Origin: Rosa chinensis | Taxonomy: Eukaryota; Streptophyta; Magnoliopsida; Rosales; Rosaceae | Assembly: GCF_002994745.2 (NCBI RefSeq) | Contig: NC_037093.1 | Span: 42,388,384 to 42,452,383 of the forward strand | Direction: 5' to 3' | Length of the DNA stretch: 64,000 nucleotides | Shown: piece after piece, positions 47,163-57,953 of the stretch | Layout: each line of letters begins with the position of its first letter | Numbering within the stretch: position 1 is the first letter of the stretch | Notes under the pieces: model-generated | The model's database searches: none | Told to the model about the DNA's origin: nothing | What the model saw: the letters and a program-made list of their open reading frames with translations, nothing else | Program-made: the position numbers and the translations under genes

Positions 47163-48114
47163 CAAGGACTAAAAAATCGAAATTTTCAGCGATATTTCGC
47201 CGAAATTTTCGGTATTTTCATTTGTCGAAATTTCCGTAACCTTCCGTGTAGATTTCGATAGATATTTTAGAAATTTCCCGAAATTTCAGGAAATATCCTG
47301 ATTTTGGCGATATTTTGGATATTTTTTTGGAACCTTCAAAGGATATTTTGGAAATTTCCCGAAATTTCCGGAAATATCTCTATTTTGGCGATATTTTGCT
47401 AAATTTTGGGTTTTTTTTTTTGGGAACCTTCCATCTCTTCCCAGTTCCCACTCTACCACTCATTCTCCACAAGGTCACCAAGGCTCAAACTTTGGTCACT
47501 CCATTGCCCTTTGAGAGCCTTGGCCAATTCTGCTGCACATACACTCATGTTATCTTTGCACCATTCTAATATATATTCATTTAGCTTACAAATCTGAAAA
47601 CTTAGGTACATGTCCAATCAATAACTAACATAGAACAATCTATTACATTTTGAATTTTATTTACCAAATTTTCAAAAAATTTACAACAACATTTCAATTT
47701 TGAACTTGTATAAATAGGGTTTAGGGTTCCACTCATTCCTTGCACCGAAAGAACAAAGTTTCTTTCTTCTTTCTTCTTTCTTTTACTACTTCTTCACTCT
47801 ATAATTATGGTAAGTAATAAGTTAATATTATTAACCATTTAGTTTTTATTGTTATTCAGTATTTACCGTTTCATCTTAAATTATTACAAATTACTATATA
47901 ACAATGTTTATTCAAGGTTTTCTTTTCATATATAGTAGACAACTGATAAAACAAACATATCCAAAAGTTTCACTTAAAATTTCCATATTTTTCTTCAAAT
48001 TTCCATCATTTTTCTTTATTTTTTATCGAAATTGATATATCCTCGATATTTCAGTCGAAATTTCTGTTTTCAGGACCATCGATATTTCATCGAAACTCGA
48101 TATTTTAGTCCTTG
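47163..48114. mobile_element. TIR element with CAAGGACTAAAA ends (952 bp)
   Basis: The left end CAAGGACTAAAAAATCGA pairs with the right end (inverse CAAGGACTAAAATATCGA), and both sides contain repeated GAAATTTC/GATATTTC units (47170-47400 and 47990-48100). I could not find a clear target duplication. Inside, 47711-47813 looks like a core promoter and leader (TATAAATAGGG, pyrimidine-rich leader, ATG directly followed by GTAAGT), possibly a captured gene start. Confidence 0.65.
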
Positions 48115-48470
48115 ATATGAACAATAATATCAGCTAACAATACTTGGCAGAATGGCCTACAATTAATAATAATAATACAATAAACTGTTTATCTAACTAA
48201 AATCGAAGCAAAAACAAAGCATCATCTGATGTGGATCGCACTTGTTTGAATACTACCCTACAAATCTAGCATGGGAAGAAGTAATTAGTTGTTAGTCTAA
48301 AATGAACTATAAATCATATTTACCAAGATTTGAATCGGATTTGACAAGGGGCAAATTGTGGTGTAAAAATGTTTAGAAATCATACGACCAAGATTCGAAC
48401 CAGATTTGGTTTTGGTAGGGCATGCCTAGTGCGCACACACATAACTCGACAGCGGCACACAAAACTCGAC
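48115..48470. other. Intergenic DNA
   Basis: No gene seen; the last 60 bases hold a partial copy of the adjacent 165 bp repeat. Confidence 0.4.
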
Positions 48471-48800
48471 AGGCATCTTGGTAGGGCATGCCTAGTGCGC
48501 ACACACAAAACTCGACAGGCAAAAGCTATCGCAGAGATAATATCAAAAACGTTTAAAATAAGAATTGTAGGGCTTTACCCCGAAGGGAGCCCTTCCAGAA
48601 ATTCTCGAGGGCACTGGGCTCACACATAACTCGACAGGCATCTTGGCAGGGCATGCCTAGTGCGCACACACAAAACTCGACAGGCAAAAGCTATCGCAGA
48701 GATAATATCAAAAACGTTTAAAATAAGAATTGTAGGGCTTTACCCCGAAGGGAGCCCTTCCAGAAATTCTCGAGGGCACTGGGCTGAACCCAGGCCCAGG
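48471..48800. repeat. 165 bp tandem duplication containing the U4 3' end
   Basis: 48471-48635 and 48636-48800 are almost identical. Each contains the last about 50 bases of U4 (3' stem-loop with Sm-site region) and its downstream flank. The distal copy (48570-48620) is therefore an orphan U4 tail downstream of the real gene. Confidence 0.92.
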
Positions 48801-48887
48801 AGGGGGTTTGGAAATAGTTTTCAACCAGCAATAGACGCGCCTCGGTTAGAACCTCATTAGCTGCGTCATTGCCCCAAGCGCAAAGAT
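48735..48887 (-). ncRNA. U4 spliceosomal snRNA
   Basis: The minus strand begins ATCTTTGCGCTTGGGGCAAT and continues with GCTAATGAGGTTCTAACCGA and GGTTGAAAACTATTTCCAAA, which are stem II, the 5' stem-loop and stem I partner that pair with U6 in plants. The 3' part has an Sm-type site (GAATTTCTGG) and a terminal hairpin (GGGCTCCC...GGGGTAAAGCCC). The length of about 153 nt is normal for plant U4. U4 keeps U6 inactive until spliceosome activation. USE and TATA lie upstream (next entry), so it is probably expressed. The 3' end is estimated to within a few bases. Confidence 0.93.
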
Positions 48888-48910
48888 GCTCCAAATTGTA
48901 TCTTAGCTCC

Positions 48911-48962
48911 TCTTTTATTTGTTCTAGAGGACTTAGAACTGGTGCGTTTACCGATGTGGGAT
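48911..48962 (-). promoter_or_regulatory. U4 promoter: USE and TATA
   Basis: The USE reads ATCCCACATCGG on the minus strand (48951-48962), a perfect fit to the plant snRNA element RTCCCACATCG, at about -64 to -75. The TATA-like AAATAAAAGA is at 48911-48920, about -24 to -33. Plant RNA polymerase II snRNA genes use this spacing. Confidence 0.9.
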
Positions 48963-48984
48963 TGGAATTGGAAAGGAGCCACAC

Positions 48985-49620
48985 GTCTGTTCGGCTAATG
49001 CCAGCCTCCCTAAAAACGTAACCCTGTTCCTTTATCGAGGGCCTCCCATTCCTGGGCTAGAATGAACCATCGACTTTCACCATGCTGGCATCAATTTCGC
49101 ATCTGTTAGCTCCTTACAATTCTAAAGAGTACGTAATGTCATTGCTTTCACTTTGTCCTCAGGAATAGCTTCCCTACAATTCTAAAGAGTACGTGATGCA
49201 CTCATCAATCGTCTCCCCAGTCATGAATCACCTACCTTTTAGTATTTACTTGATTTAAAACGTATTCCAAGGTTGTATATAATATGCTATGTTAGCTAGA
49301 GAGATACATGGCAGTTGATGCGTTATTTAACAGGTGGTTATAAGAAAAGCGCACATTAACCATTATTCATGATTATGATCTGAAATTCCTTGACTACTCT
49401 GAAAAAGAACGATAACAACTTGTTGGCATTGCAGCAACAGCCTTGGAAGCAGAATCAAGATTTAGCCTTTGGATCACAGTACACTCCTTGGCTGCACTAG
49501 AGTCTGATGAGGATGAAGTTGATGCCTCTAATACTACAAGGACAGGGCTTTACCACAAAGCTTTAAGTAGCTAGTTCTATCACCACCACCGACATCAACA
49601 ATGGGATTGTGATGGTCACT
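48985..49620 (-). pseudogene. O-methyltransferase relic 2
   Basis: 48985-49240 aligns with exon 2 of the intact gene (the TCGGCTAA-GCCAGC end, then GGTTAGC-like, TTTGTCCTCAGGAAT, TCTCCCCAGTCATGA), and 49385-49620 retains exon 1 bits including the plus-strand complement of the VDVGGG loop (ACCACCACCGACATCAACA). Many indels are present, and a local repeat (ACAATTCTAAAGAGTACGT) occurs twice near 49117 and 49172. It sits directly upstream of the U4 promoter. Confidence 0.8.
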
Positions 49621-49792
49621 TACCTGAGAGAAATGCTTTCTACATTAGGTGATGGCCACTAGAGGGGCTACTCAACTATACAACTTCCTTTACCATAGTT
49701 CCCTCCCTTAACTCCCTCCACTTACAAATCACAGGCCTGTTGGTGGAGGAGACCAGCCGCACAAAATATGAATATGTTGGAAAATTTAATAT

Positions 49793-51444
49793 GGGCAAAC
49801 TACTGTTTAGTCCCTGAAGTATGGCCTCGTCCTCGTTTCAGTCCCTGCCTTTCTAATTTAATCCCAAAAGTCCCTGAACTCACAATTTTTAGTCCAACCG
49901 GTCCATCTCCTCCATTCTCTCCGGTTGCTGGCTGACGTGTCAGTTATCTACTTGCCAGCTCAGCGCCACATAAGACCCCGATTTTATAAAGTGACGAGAA
50001 TGCCCCTACTTCAGTTTCTTCCAAAATCTTCTCTATCTTCTTTCTTATCTTCTTTCTCCCTCTATCCAAGTCTTCGATACAAGGAGAAGGGTGATGGTAC
50101 AGAGGTGGACAGAGGTGGGTTGACCGGTGCTAGTGCCGGTGCTAGTAGGTGGGTGCGCCGACGATTATGATGGTGACAGTGGTGAGCCGCAGCAATTGTT
50201 GAAGTTTGTCGACCATAGAGAGAGAATATGAGATTCAGTTTCTCTCTCATCCATCCCTCTCGTAAAAAAACCCAGAATCATAAAGCGTCCAGAGACCAAA
50301 ATGTGTGATGATGATGATGATTACTCAGAGAAGAGAGGATGGGAGGATGGGGTGAAGGAGGAGGAGGTCGTGGGTGCCCAGAGAAAATTTGTGGGTGTTG
50401 ACCGCAATGGCGCGTGGGCTACTTCTGGGCATCGCCAGACAACAGAGAGGCTGCTGGTGGATCGACGGAGGTCGCTGAGCACGATAGTGGTGCAGGTGAG
50501 GCACGTACGGCAACATTGATTTCCAGGTTGTGTCACACCATGGCATGCCGCCTGGCCTCGACGGCGCTGTGGGAATGCCCGGACTGCTCCTTAATCTCCG
50601 ATGATGCTACGGCGACATTCAAGCTTGCTTTTTCTTCTTTTGTTGTCTTGGTCATTCTTTGTTCTGCAGCAATAGTAGTGAAGAAATGGTTCTTATTTTT
50701 GTTGAAAAAGCCCAAGTTCTTGATCAAGGTTATGCAAGAATTGAGGGATTTTGATTCAAGAAATTGGTTTTTTGTTGCAAAAGGTGAAGTGGTTTCTTGT
50801 GGGTTTTGTTTTTTGTATCAGAAAAAAACTTCAGATTTGACATATTCAACATGGCACTTTGAATGATCTGGGTCTTCGTCTTTCTTGCTTTCTGTTTGGT
50901 TTTTGAACGATCTGGATATTCAACATGGCACAAATCACCGTTGCTCTTATTTGATTGAGTCCCCCATTTGATTTCATCTTCTTGTTCCGATTGTTCAATT
51001 TTTCACACATTTTACTCCATTTGTTTCATAAACACTCAAATTTGTTTCTGCTTTGTTCTTTTGAAATCTGATTTGGATCCATCTTTGGTGTGAAATCGTT
51101 GTTCTGACCATCAACCCCAAATCACCATATCCAAACAAGACCTTAGGGTTTTGGGCAAATTTGAGGATGTTTTTGGATGGTGAGCTTGGTAGTGGTGGAT
51201 TTTGGGTGTAAAGAGAAAGAAGGAAGAACAGGGGCATTCTCGTCACTTTACAAAATCGGGGTCTTACGTGGCGCTGAGCTGGCAAGTAGATAACTGACAC
51301 GTCAGCCACCAACCGGAGAGAATAGAGGAGATGGACCGGTTGGACTGAAAATTGTGAGTTCAGGGACTTTTGGGATTAAATTAGAAAGGCAGAGACTGAA
51401 ACGAGGACGAGGTCATACTTCAGGGACTAAATAGTAGTTTGCCC
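49793..51444. mobile_element. MULE-type element inside the 5' LTR (1652 bp)
   Basis: The terminal inverted repeats of about 215 bp begin GGGCAAACTACT. The 9 bp duplication atttaatat is at 49784-49792 and 51445-51453. The interior has GC-rich, gene-like sequence (about 50060-50880); the longest plus frame is 50414-50866 (150 codons) with one hydrophobic segment, which I do not recognise. It could be a captured gene piece. Confidence 0.92.
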
Positions 51445-54214
51445 ATTTAATATTAAGTATTTTATTTTCCATAATTTGTGGATAAATAATTAGTGAAAAG
51501 GTGTGAAGTTGAATATTTGTAAATGACTACGTTATGAGAAATCATGGCTGATCACAAAAGATAACTTTTGGTGAAAAGTCATCTCTCCTTCAAAAGTCAC
51601 TTTACATCTATAAAACACTTGCTAAACCATATTCTGGAAATAACTTCTTGAATTCATTTTTCCTCCTCTCCTTTTACATATGAGTTTTCCTAGTGTCATG
51701 AAAACTAATTGTGTCTTTTCAAGAGAGAGTTCATACACAATCTAAGTTCGCTGTTCTTAAGGTTTGGAGTGCTACTACCGCAAGAAGAAGGTCGTTGTAT
51801 CTTGGGAGACGTTTGCCATTAAAACCTTGAAGCACCGATGAGGAGGCAATTTCGTCTTAAGGACGTAGAATCAAGTTCTAGACTCGACCATATTATTTAA
51901 GGTTTTTCTAACTTTTATCGGTTTTATTTTGGTTAGATTTATCTGCATAAATGTTTCTTGATTTTCTTATAAATATAGCAATTAGACCAACATATTTACC
52001 AACAATCTTAAGACGAAAACTTGTTGTTATTTTGGTTTAATTGCAATGTTTAAAGTTTGTTCTAACTTTTCTTATGAGTTTGATTGTAGTAGATCTCCTG
52101 ATCATGTTCGTCTAAAACGTCAGAACATATAGCTATGCACGAGACTGAGTATATATGATCTGTGCTAAATTAGATCTAGCTATAATACATGTGTTTAATT
52201 AAGTAGAAATTGATTCAATGTTTCATGCATGGTTGCATGACCTGATACTTGATTGCTTGAATATTTAATAATTAATTAGAAACCAAATGTATGATCGAGT
52301 TGCTGCAATCCTTGATCAATTATAGTACATGAATGCGTGCATCTGTCTGAACATAGAAGAGAATGGATGCCACCTCTAGTCTTTGACTGGGTAATCCAAA
52401 AGTCGCAGCTAGCGTTTAGATTTTAAATTGAAACCATATATATCTTTCATAACCGCAGATTTGAAGTTTCAAGGTAGATATCTGCAATATCGTTCTGGGA
52501 GTGTATATTTATGTCTACATGCATATTAAAGGAATCTGTTATTGGCTGATTCTATAACAGAAGAATGAGATTAAGAATTCTGGTTGGCAAAAGTGTAAAT
52601 CCGTAAATGCACATAAATGAATACTATGAGAAAGTGGTTATCATGCATAGTTTAAAATGTCATCAAATATATCATTTTGATCTGACAAAGAAACCACCAT
52701 TGCCAGCCATGTGTTCTCGTTCTCATAACCGCTATGTTGAAGTATACATGTTTTTATATGACTATGCCAATTAGTCACACATACCCACTGCGGCAACTAC
52801 ATTGCCTGTTGCAATGTGAAGTGATCTGTTAAACTGGATTACGATAATGTGAGCAGTAAAACGTCAACAGTACGTTATGAGTTTGTTCTTAACTGAAAAT
52901 GTTCTTCTATGAAATGTTCATAAGATTTCTAGACCCAAGAGGTGAAAGATAGAAAACGGGTATATCGATTGCCATTGTATTTCAAATAGAATGGATTAAT
53001 CGCAGCAACTTAAAAGATTATTGAATCCATCCATGATTGCATGAAATTCATGCACATGTACAGAATATCATGACATGGAAAATGATTAATAGTACTTCCT
53101 AAGACAGGAAGTAACTAGATAACCATGTGAGTATGCCATGAAGCAATGTCGACCGGCATGTTGATCTATCATGGTGCTGACATGCAAATTCAGATTCCTA
53201 CTTCTTGTATAAAGAAGTTAACACCAATAATAATGCAAAAATTGTGGGGGTCGTTTGTCACCCAATCTATACAAGTAAATGTACACTTGAAGATAAGGAA
53301 TACATTCTTTCTCTAGAGAAGAATAGAAGAGAATGGAGAAATGAGACACCTTGTAAGGTATAAAAAGATTTTAAGCGTATACCTTAAAATGTGGGGGTGT
53401 GTGGAAAAATGAATTTTAGTCAACACAAGTAGTAAGTCTCGACCAATTGGTGAATCGAAGACTTGACTTTATAACAACTACTCTCCAATGAAATGAGTTC
53501 ATATATTGAGTTTGATTTGCAATATAGTTATAGTCAAACAAATGGGCCCAAATTACTTGTATCGAAGTTTGACTAGAGAGGAAGTTTATCATCAAAAGGA
53601 ATGGGATGTAAGCCTAAAACATAAAGTCACCACTATGGATACCCAACCTAGTTGATTGGAGATCCCAAGATCTAGGTTCAAAGGGACAACTAAATGGTGG
53701 ATGATTTTGAAGTAGCATTGTGGAGATAAATCTCCTTCCCATGTCCTATGATGAAGAAACAATGCATAATGAGTTAGGGTAAGCTTTGCTTTTAATGGTT
53801 CCTATAGCTTGAATTTTCAAGTGGGGTATAGAAGGATACTCTTCATAGGAAGCCATCTATATGAGTGTGAAATGAGGCCGTTTCTATGAGAATTTTTGAA
53901 GGCTGAATTCTCTAAAACACTCATGAATACTGGGTGTTGTCCATGGCTGGAAGGACACAACCGTAGAACTAGATGTGTATGAAAAGATATTGTGTGAATA
54001 CTATTGTCTTGGTTTACATAAATGGCTGAATAGTTCAAGACATCACGTTCACTAATTAGCTAGTAAATCCGATGGTATTTCACTAAGGAAAGTTCAAAGC
54101 CAAAAGCTACTTATCCCAATGCGATATCATTTCAACCGAACTCTCTCATATGTCCGCGCGCGTCGTCTTTTGAAATTTTCCTTTCTAACTAATTATTTCA
54201 TCCATGTGGGGGAT

Positions 54215-54783
54215 TGTTGGAAAATTTAATATTAAGTATTTTATTTTCCATAATTTGTGGATAAATAATTAGTGAAAAGGTGTGAAGTTGAATATTTATA
54301 AATGACTACGTTATGAGAAATCATGGCTGATCACAAAAGATAACTTTTGGTGAAAAGTCATCTCTCCTTCAAAAGTCACTTTACATCTATAAAACACTTG
54401 CTACACCATATTCTGGAAATAACTTCTTGAATTCATTTTTCCTCCTCTCCTTTTACATATGAGTTTTCCTAGTGTCATGAAAACCAATTGAGTCTTTTCA
54501 AGAGAGAGTTCATACACAATCTAAGTTCACTGTTTTTGAGGTTTGGAGTGCTACTACCGCAAGAAGAAGGTCATTATATCCTGGGAGACGTTTGCCATTA
54601 AAACCTTGAAGCACTGATGAGGAGGCAATTTCGTCTTAAGGACATAGAACCAAGTTCTAGACTCGACCATATTATTTAAGGTTTTTCTAACTTTTATCGG
54701 TTTTATTTTGGTTAGATTTATCTGCATAAATGTTTCTTGATTTTCTTATAAATATAGCAATTAGACCAACATATTTACCAACA
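54215..54783 (+). repeat. 3' LTR of the non-autonomous element
   Basis: Direct repeat of 49775-52004 minus the MULE. It contains an uninterrupted copy of the target site used by the MULE. Confidence 0.95.
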
Positions 54784-54879
54784 GAATAAACCTTCCCTAA
54801 GCTATAAATTAAAGGTACGTAAGTTAACAGTCAGCTGTGTCTTTGATGTAACTTGAACAATAACAGCTTTGATGCATGA

Positions 54880-54965
54880 TTTGATCTGCTTCTTCAATAA
54901 CAGCGTCTACAATTATTGCATTACCTTTGTTCGTGGTAATAGCTTCCCTCCAATTATCTAGAAAG
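54880..54965 (-). pseudogene. O-methyltransferase relic 3 (exon 2 fragment)
   Basis: The minus strand translates to REAITTNKGNAIIVDAVIEE, matching KEAIPEDKGKVIILEAVIEE of exon 2 in the intact gene. No other part of the gene is next to it. Confidence 0.7.
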
Positions 54966-55149
54966 CAGTTGAGCAGCAAGTAAGAGGTAGAGTTGGAGAG
55001 ATCACACTAGCATAGTGAAATAATAGCTGAGTATGTAATAAGTACACTTCGATCAAGCGATGAGGTTATCAAACATTAATCAATAATTATACATATATGA
55101 CATAAATTTCTTGATTAATATTTAAAATAAAAGGGCCATAAATTAAAAC
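54966..55149. other. Intergenic stretch
   Basis: AT-rich, nothing recognised. Confidence 0.4.
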
Positions 55150-55766
55150 ATAAATGAACTCTGATGGTGCTTGGAAGCATGGTTCTAATGTGGGGGGATA
55201 TGGTGCGGTTTTTCGAGATTACAGGGGTCATGTTCTTGGTGCTTTTTTTTTTTTTTTAGAACATGTTTTTGGTGCTTTCTCTGCTAATCTTGAAATTCCT
55301 AGCTCAGTTGCAACAGAAGTGATGGCGGTCATCAAGGCCATTGAACTAGCTTGGGTTAGAGACTAGAAGTATATTTGGTTGGAAGTGGATTCCTCTCTTA
55401 TCCTTGACTTTCTTCGCAGTCCTCATTTAGTTCCTTGGATGTTTCGCATCAAATGGCGCAATTGTTTGTATCGTATTTCTCAAATGAATTTCCGCTCATC
55501 TCACATATTTCGAGAAGGTAATCAAGTTGTTGATGCGTTAGCAAATTTTGGTGCTGATTCTACAAGCCAAGCTCTACCCTTTATACTTGCACATTGTAAT
55601 AGAGACCACTTGGGTCTTCCGAACTTTCGTTTTCTTTAGTTTCATGTTTCTTTTTTCTGATTTATGTTGGAGGTTTTGGTTTTGGTCCCCCTCTTTTGTA
55701 CTCTGTTTTCCTTTTCTTAATTTAAGAGGATAGGAAGGATCTCTTCCTCACCTAAAAAAAAAAAAC
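55150..55766 (+). pseudogene. LINE 3' fragment with RNase H and poly-A
   Basis: The frames 55154-55366 and 55379-55639 carry the plant LINE RNase H: NSDGAWKHG (first Asp), GGYGAVFRDYRGH, VATEVMAVIKAIELAW (Glu), EVDSSLIL (Asp) and a late FREGNQVVDALAN. A stop at 55364 splits it. A T-rich insertion disrupts the first frame, and the A run at about 55755-55766 is the tail. The element is 5' truncated. Confidence 0.82.
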
Positions 55767-56084
55767 CAGTCCACCATCCACCTCAACTATTGTCTCAGCG
55801 TCACACTAAAGCTCACCTCTAAACAACATTCAATCACTGCAATCCTTGTATCATAGGTTGCCGGTTCATTAGTTGGTAAGCATTCTGTGTGAAGAATTAG
55901 CCCAAAATAACCGAACATGAACCAAACGAAGCATTAACAATGGATAAATCAAGGTTTGTCGTATTGCAGTGTTTATTGTTCTCCTCCATCACTTTTAGCG
56001 GTTCTTATCCTTCAATTATTTGTATTAAAGTTTGCTCGGTTCAGGCCAAACAATATTGTCCCTAAGGGATCCCATCAAAGGCAG

Positions 56085-56140
56085 CCATGACTGAAACGAC
56101 GAGGCCTAAGAGGGGGTTTAGAAATAGTATCCCTTCTTTG
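56085..56140 (-). pseudogene. U4 snRNA relic (central part)
   Basis: The minus strand reads ACTATTTCTAAACCCCCTCT then TAGGCCT, resembling the central single-stranded region of U4 (ACTATTTCCAAACCCCCTCC). It lies downstream of U5, in the same relative place as the other U4 copies. Confidence 0.5.
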
Positions 56141-56311
56141 GTTGCAGTTCTATGTAAGAGAGTATAATTTCTTCACTTAAATTACATTTGTTTCTTAATT
56201 TCAGATTTCATTAGGACAATTTGTATGCAATTGTAGTGCAGCACTGCAGCTAGCTAGATGTAAACATATTCGCCTCAACAGAAGGATCAAACATTGCACT
56301 GACCATTGTAT

Positions 56312-56431
56312 GGGCACCCAGAGAGGTGCACCCTTCCAAAAAAATTGGCGTATGCCATTTGAAGCGCCGCGCACACGGTATTCTTTAGTAAAAGGCGAAA
56401 GAATAGTTCGCGATGTGCTCAACGCATGGCT
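56312..56431 (-). ncRNA. U5 spliceosomal snRNA, copy 1
   Basis: The minus strand starts AGCCATGCG and contains the invariant loop I in CTATTCTTTCGCCTTTTACT, followed by AAAGAATACCGTG (the other side of stem I). The Sm site is AATTTTTTTGG, and the 3' hairpin GGGTGCACC...GGGTGCCC closes the RNA at about 120 nt. U5 loop I holds the exon ends during splicing. A 3' box matching CA-N(3-10)-AGTNNAA follows at 56294-56308 (CAATGGTCAGTGCAA on the minus strand). Promoter elements are present. All the expected parts are intact. Confidence 0.93.
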
Positions 56432-56457
56432 CCGTGCTTTTGCTCTTACCTGCCTGC

Positions 56458-56520
56458 TTCTTTATAGATGTGACTCTCTGATACTAGCAAGCTGACCGTG
56501 ACCTTTTAAATGTGGGATTG
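56458..56520 (-). promoter_or_regulatory. U5 copy 1 promoter: USE and TATA
   Basis: TATA (CTATAAAGAAG) lies at about 56458-56468, near -30. The USE (AATCCCACATTT) lies at 56509-56520, one or two changes from RTCCCACATCG. The spacing of about four helix turns fits RNA polymerase II snRNA genes. Confidence 0.82.
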
Positions 56521-56744
56521 GTCATGTGTACCATTTAACTTACTAACCTAATAAGCTATGATTCTTGTGCAATTTTCTGCCTGCTTAATTCGCTTCCAGT
56601 CAGGACTGGGTTAGAAAGAGATCAGCACAGCTATCCTTGTTGTTAACCATACGAGAAAAAAAACACAAAGAAAGACCAGTAGGTTTTTTTTTTTTGGCAT
56701 AAACCAGTAGGTAACTTGAACAATTGAGACAAACCACAAGTTTT
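56521..56744. other. Shared flank between U5 and O-methyltransferase relic
   Basis: Collinear with 45150-45290 beside the intact O-methyltransferase gene. No gene seen. Confidence 0.6.
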
Positions 56745-57470
56745 CAAGTTTTCATACATTATGGAAAACCCTGAATAACAGATTGGACAGCATTCCTTCA
56801 ATCTCCTTTCTCTGCTAGTTAGTATGGGCCATCAACCTCACATCTATTAGCTAGCTTGTCTAGTTTGATCTCATCGTCATCAATAATAGCATCCACAATT
56901 ATCAGCTTCACTTTATCCCCAGGAATTACTTCCCTGAAATGTTTCAGTATACGAATGCACACTCCTCGTCTCTCCAATGATGCAGAACCCACTACAATTC
57001 ACATAAGCAAAAATCAAACACTACCCTTTACTATACACGAGCGTTACATGTCCGTTTGAGCATCAAGAAAAAAACTACAAGCCTGGGGGAACATATTTTC
57101 TGGACTTATTAGCAGCATACGATATTACGATGCATGTAGAGTTCCCGGCCAAGCTAATAATTGATCATATTCTGCTAATGATGCTAATGAAAACTGGTTG
57201 AAAAACATCTATTAACAGCATCATCAACTAAATGATCATAATTAGAATATACGTGAGGTTCCTAGCTTTGATTATTAACCAAAGATCAGGACAGCAAATG
57301 AAACTAAAAAATTGCATATACGGTGATCATATCCAAGCCAAACTATATACTGATCATTATTATTGCAGCATCAGCCACCAACATTCTCAACTCGATCATT
57401 CTACTTAGCAACAGACACAACAGGAGGAAGATCGAAGTTAATTCCTCGATTATTCCAAGGACAAGCCTTA
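56745..57470 (-). pseudogene. O-methyltransferase relic 4
   Basis: 56745-57000 matches exon 2 (CATTATGGAAAA-CC-TGAATAACAGATTGG at the 3' end, through to the splice region), with a deletion of the middle. 57360-57470 matches exon 1: the minus frame reads RGINFDLPPVVSVA, as RGINFDLPHVVSVA in the intact gene. Indels and stops make it non-functional. Confidence 0.85.
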
Positions 57471-57631
57471 TAACCACGATGTAACTTCGCATCATCATTT
57501 CCTAGTGGAATTAATTTAAAGATAAACCGCCAATAATATTTTAAGTCCTGCGGTTCCATATTTTTTGGTTCATTTAGCAGGATACAGACCGCTTCATTAA
57601 ACCAATAGCGAGAAAAAACTGAACTGAACTT

Positions 57632-57826
57632 GGTAGGGTGCGCCAAACCTTGCTGTAGTGCAACGCAAGGATGACTCGCGTGAGCATTGCAGCAAGCTAC
57701 AGTAATAAACCCACCCCTTTAAAAAATAAAATTAATATCGTGTGAACCATTGGTTCACGTATCAGATATTAAACTGATAAGAACAGATACTACACTTGAT
57801 CTTAGCCAAAAAGCTGAGAAAGGTAT
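57632..57826 (-). ncRNA. U2 spliceosomal snRNA
   Basis: The minus strand begins ATACCTTTCTCAGC and holds GGCTAAGATCAAGTGTAGTA, including the branch-point recognition sequence GTAGTA, then TCTTATCAGTTTAATATCTG. Stem IIb reads GTGAACCAATGGTTCAC, a perfect hairpin. The Sm region is ATTTTATTTTTTAAAGG and the 3' end is a hairpin region closing at CACCCTACC, about 195 nt, normal for plants. U2 pairs with the intron branch site. Compared with the usual plant form, stem I has two changes (CAGCTT for CGGCCT) that still allow pairing. It is probably functional. Confidence 0.95.
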
Positions 57827-57850
57827 GCTTACTCCACTTGTGGGAATTGT

Positions 57851-57902
57851 CTTTTATATTCTCATTCACCTCCTTGAGTTTCACTTCTATTGATGTGGGA
57901 CT
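57851..57902 (-). promoter_or_regulatory. U2 promoter: USE and TATA
   Basis: TATA (GAATATAAAAG, 57851-57861) lies at about -25 to -35. The USE (AGTCCCACATCA, 57891-57902) lies at -65 to -76, one base from the consensus. The layout matches the U4 gene at 48.9 kb. Confidence 0.92.
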
Positions 57903-57953
57903 CAACAGCTGCTGACAGAGAATAGCTGGCTAACCATTAGACACAAAGACAAT

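Larger units (their letters stand above)
49775..54783 (+). mobile_element. Non-autonomous LTR retrotransposon
   Basis: The 5' LTR is 49775-52004 (569 bp once the nested MULE is removed) and the 3' LTR is 54215-54783 (569 bp). Both start TGTTGGAAAA and end TACCAACA; the 5 bp duplication gaata is at 49770-49774 and 54784-54788. The purine tract GTGGGGGAT (54206-54214) precedes the 3' LTR. The 2.2 kb interior (52005-54214) has no gag or pol reading frame. No tRNA-Met primer site follows the 5' LTR, so the primer is unclear. The LTRs differ at roughly a dozen sites, mostly transitions. Confidence 0.93.

Noticed and set aside
48390..48410. GATTCGAACC, resembling part of a tRNA T-loop
   Set aside because: No A box, acceptor pairing or anticodon arm is found at the right distance.
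48718..48984. 88-codon minus-strand frame
   Set aside because: It lies over the U4 snRNA and its promoter; the sequence is explained by the RNA gene and the frame has no protein similarity that I know.
56201..56495. Frames on both strands around 56.3 kb
   Set aside because: They cover the U5 snRNA and its promoter.
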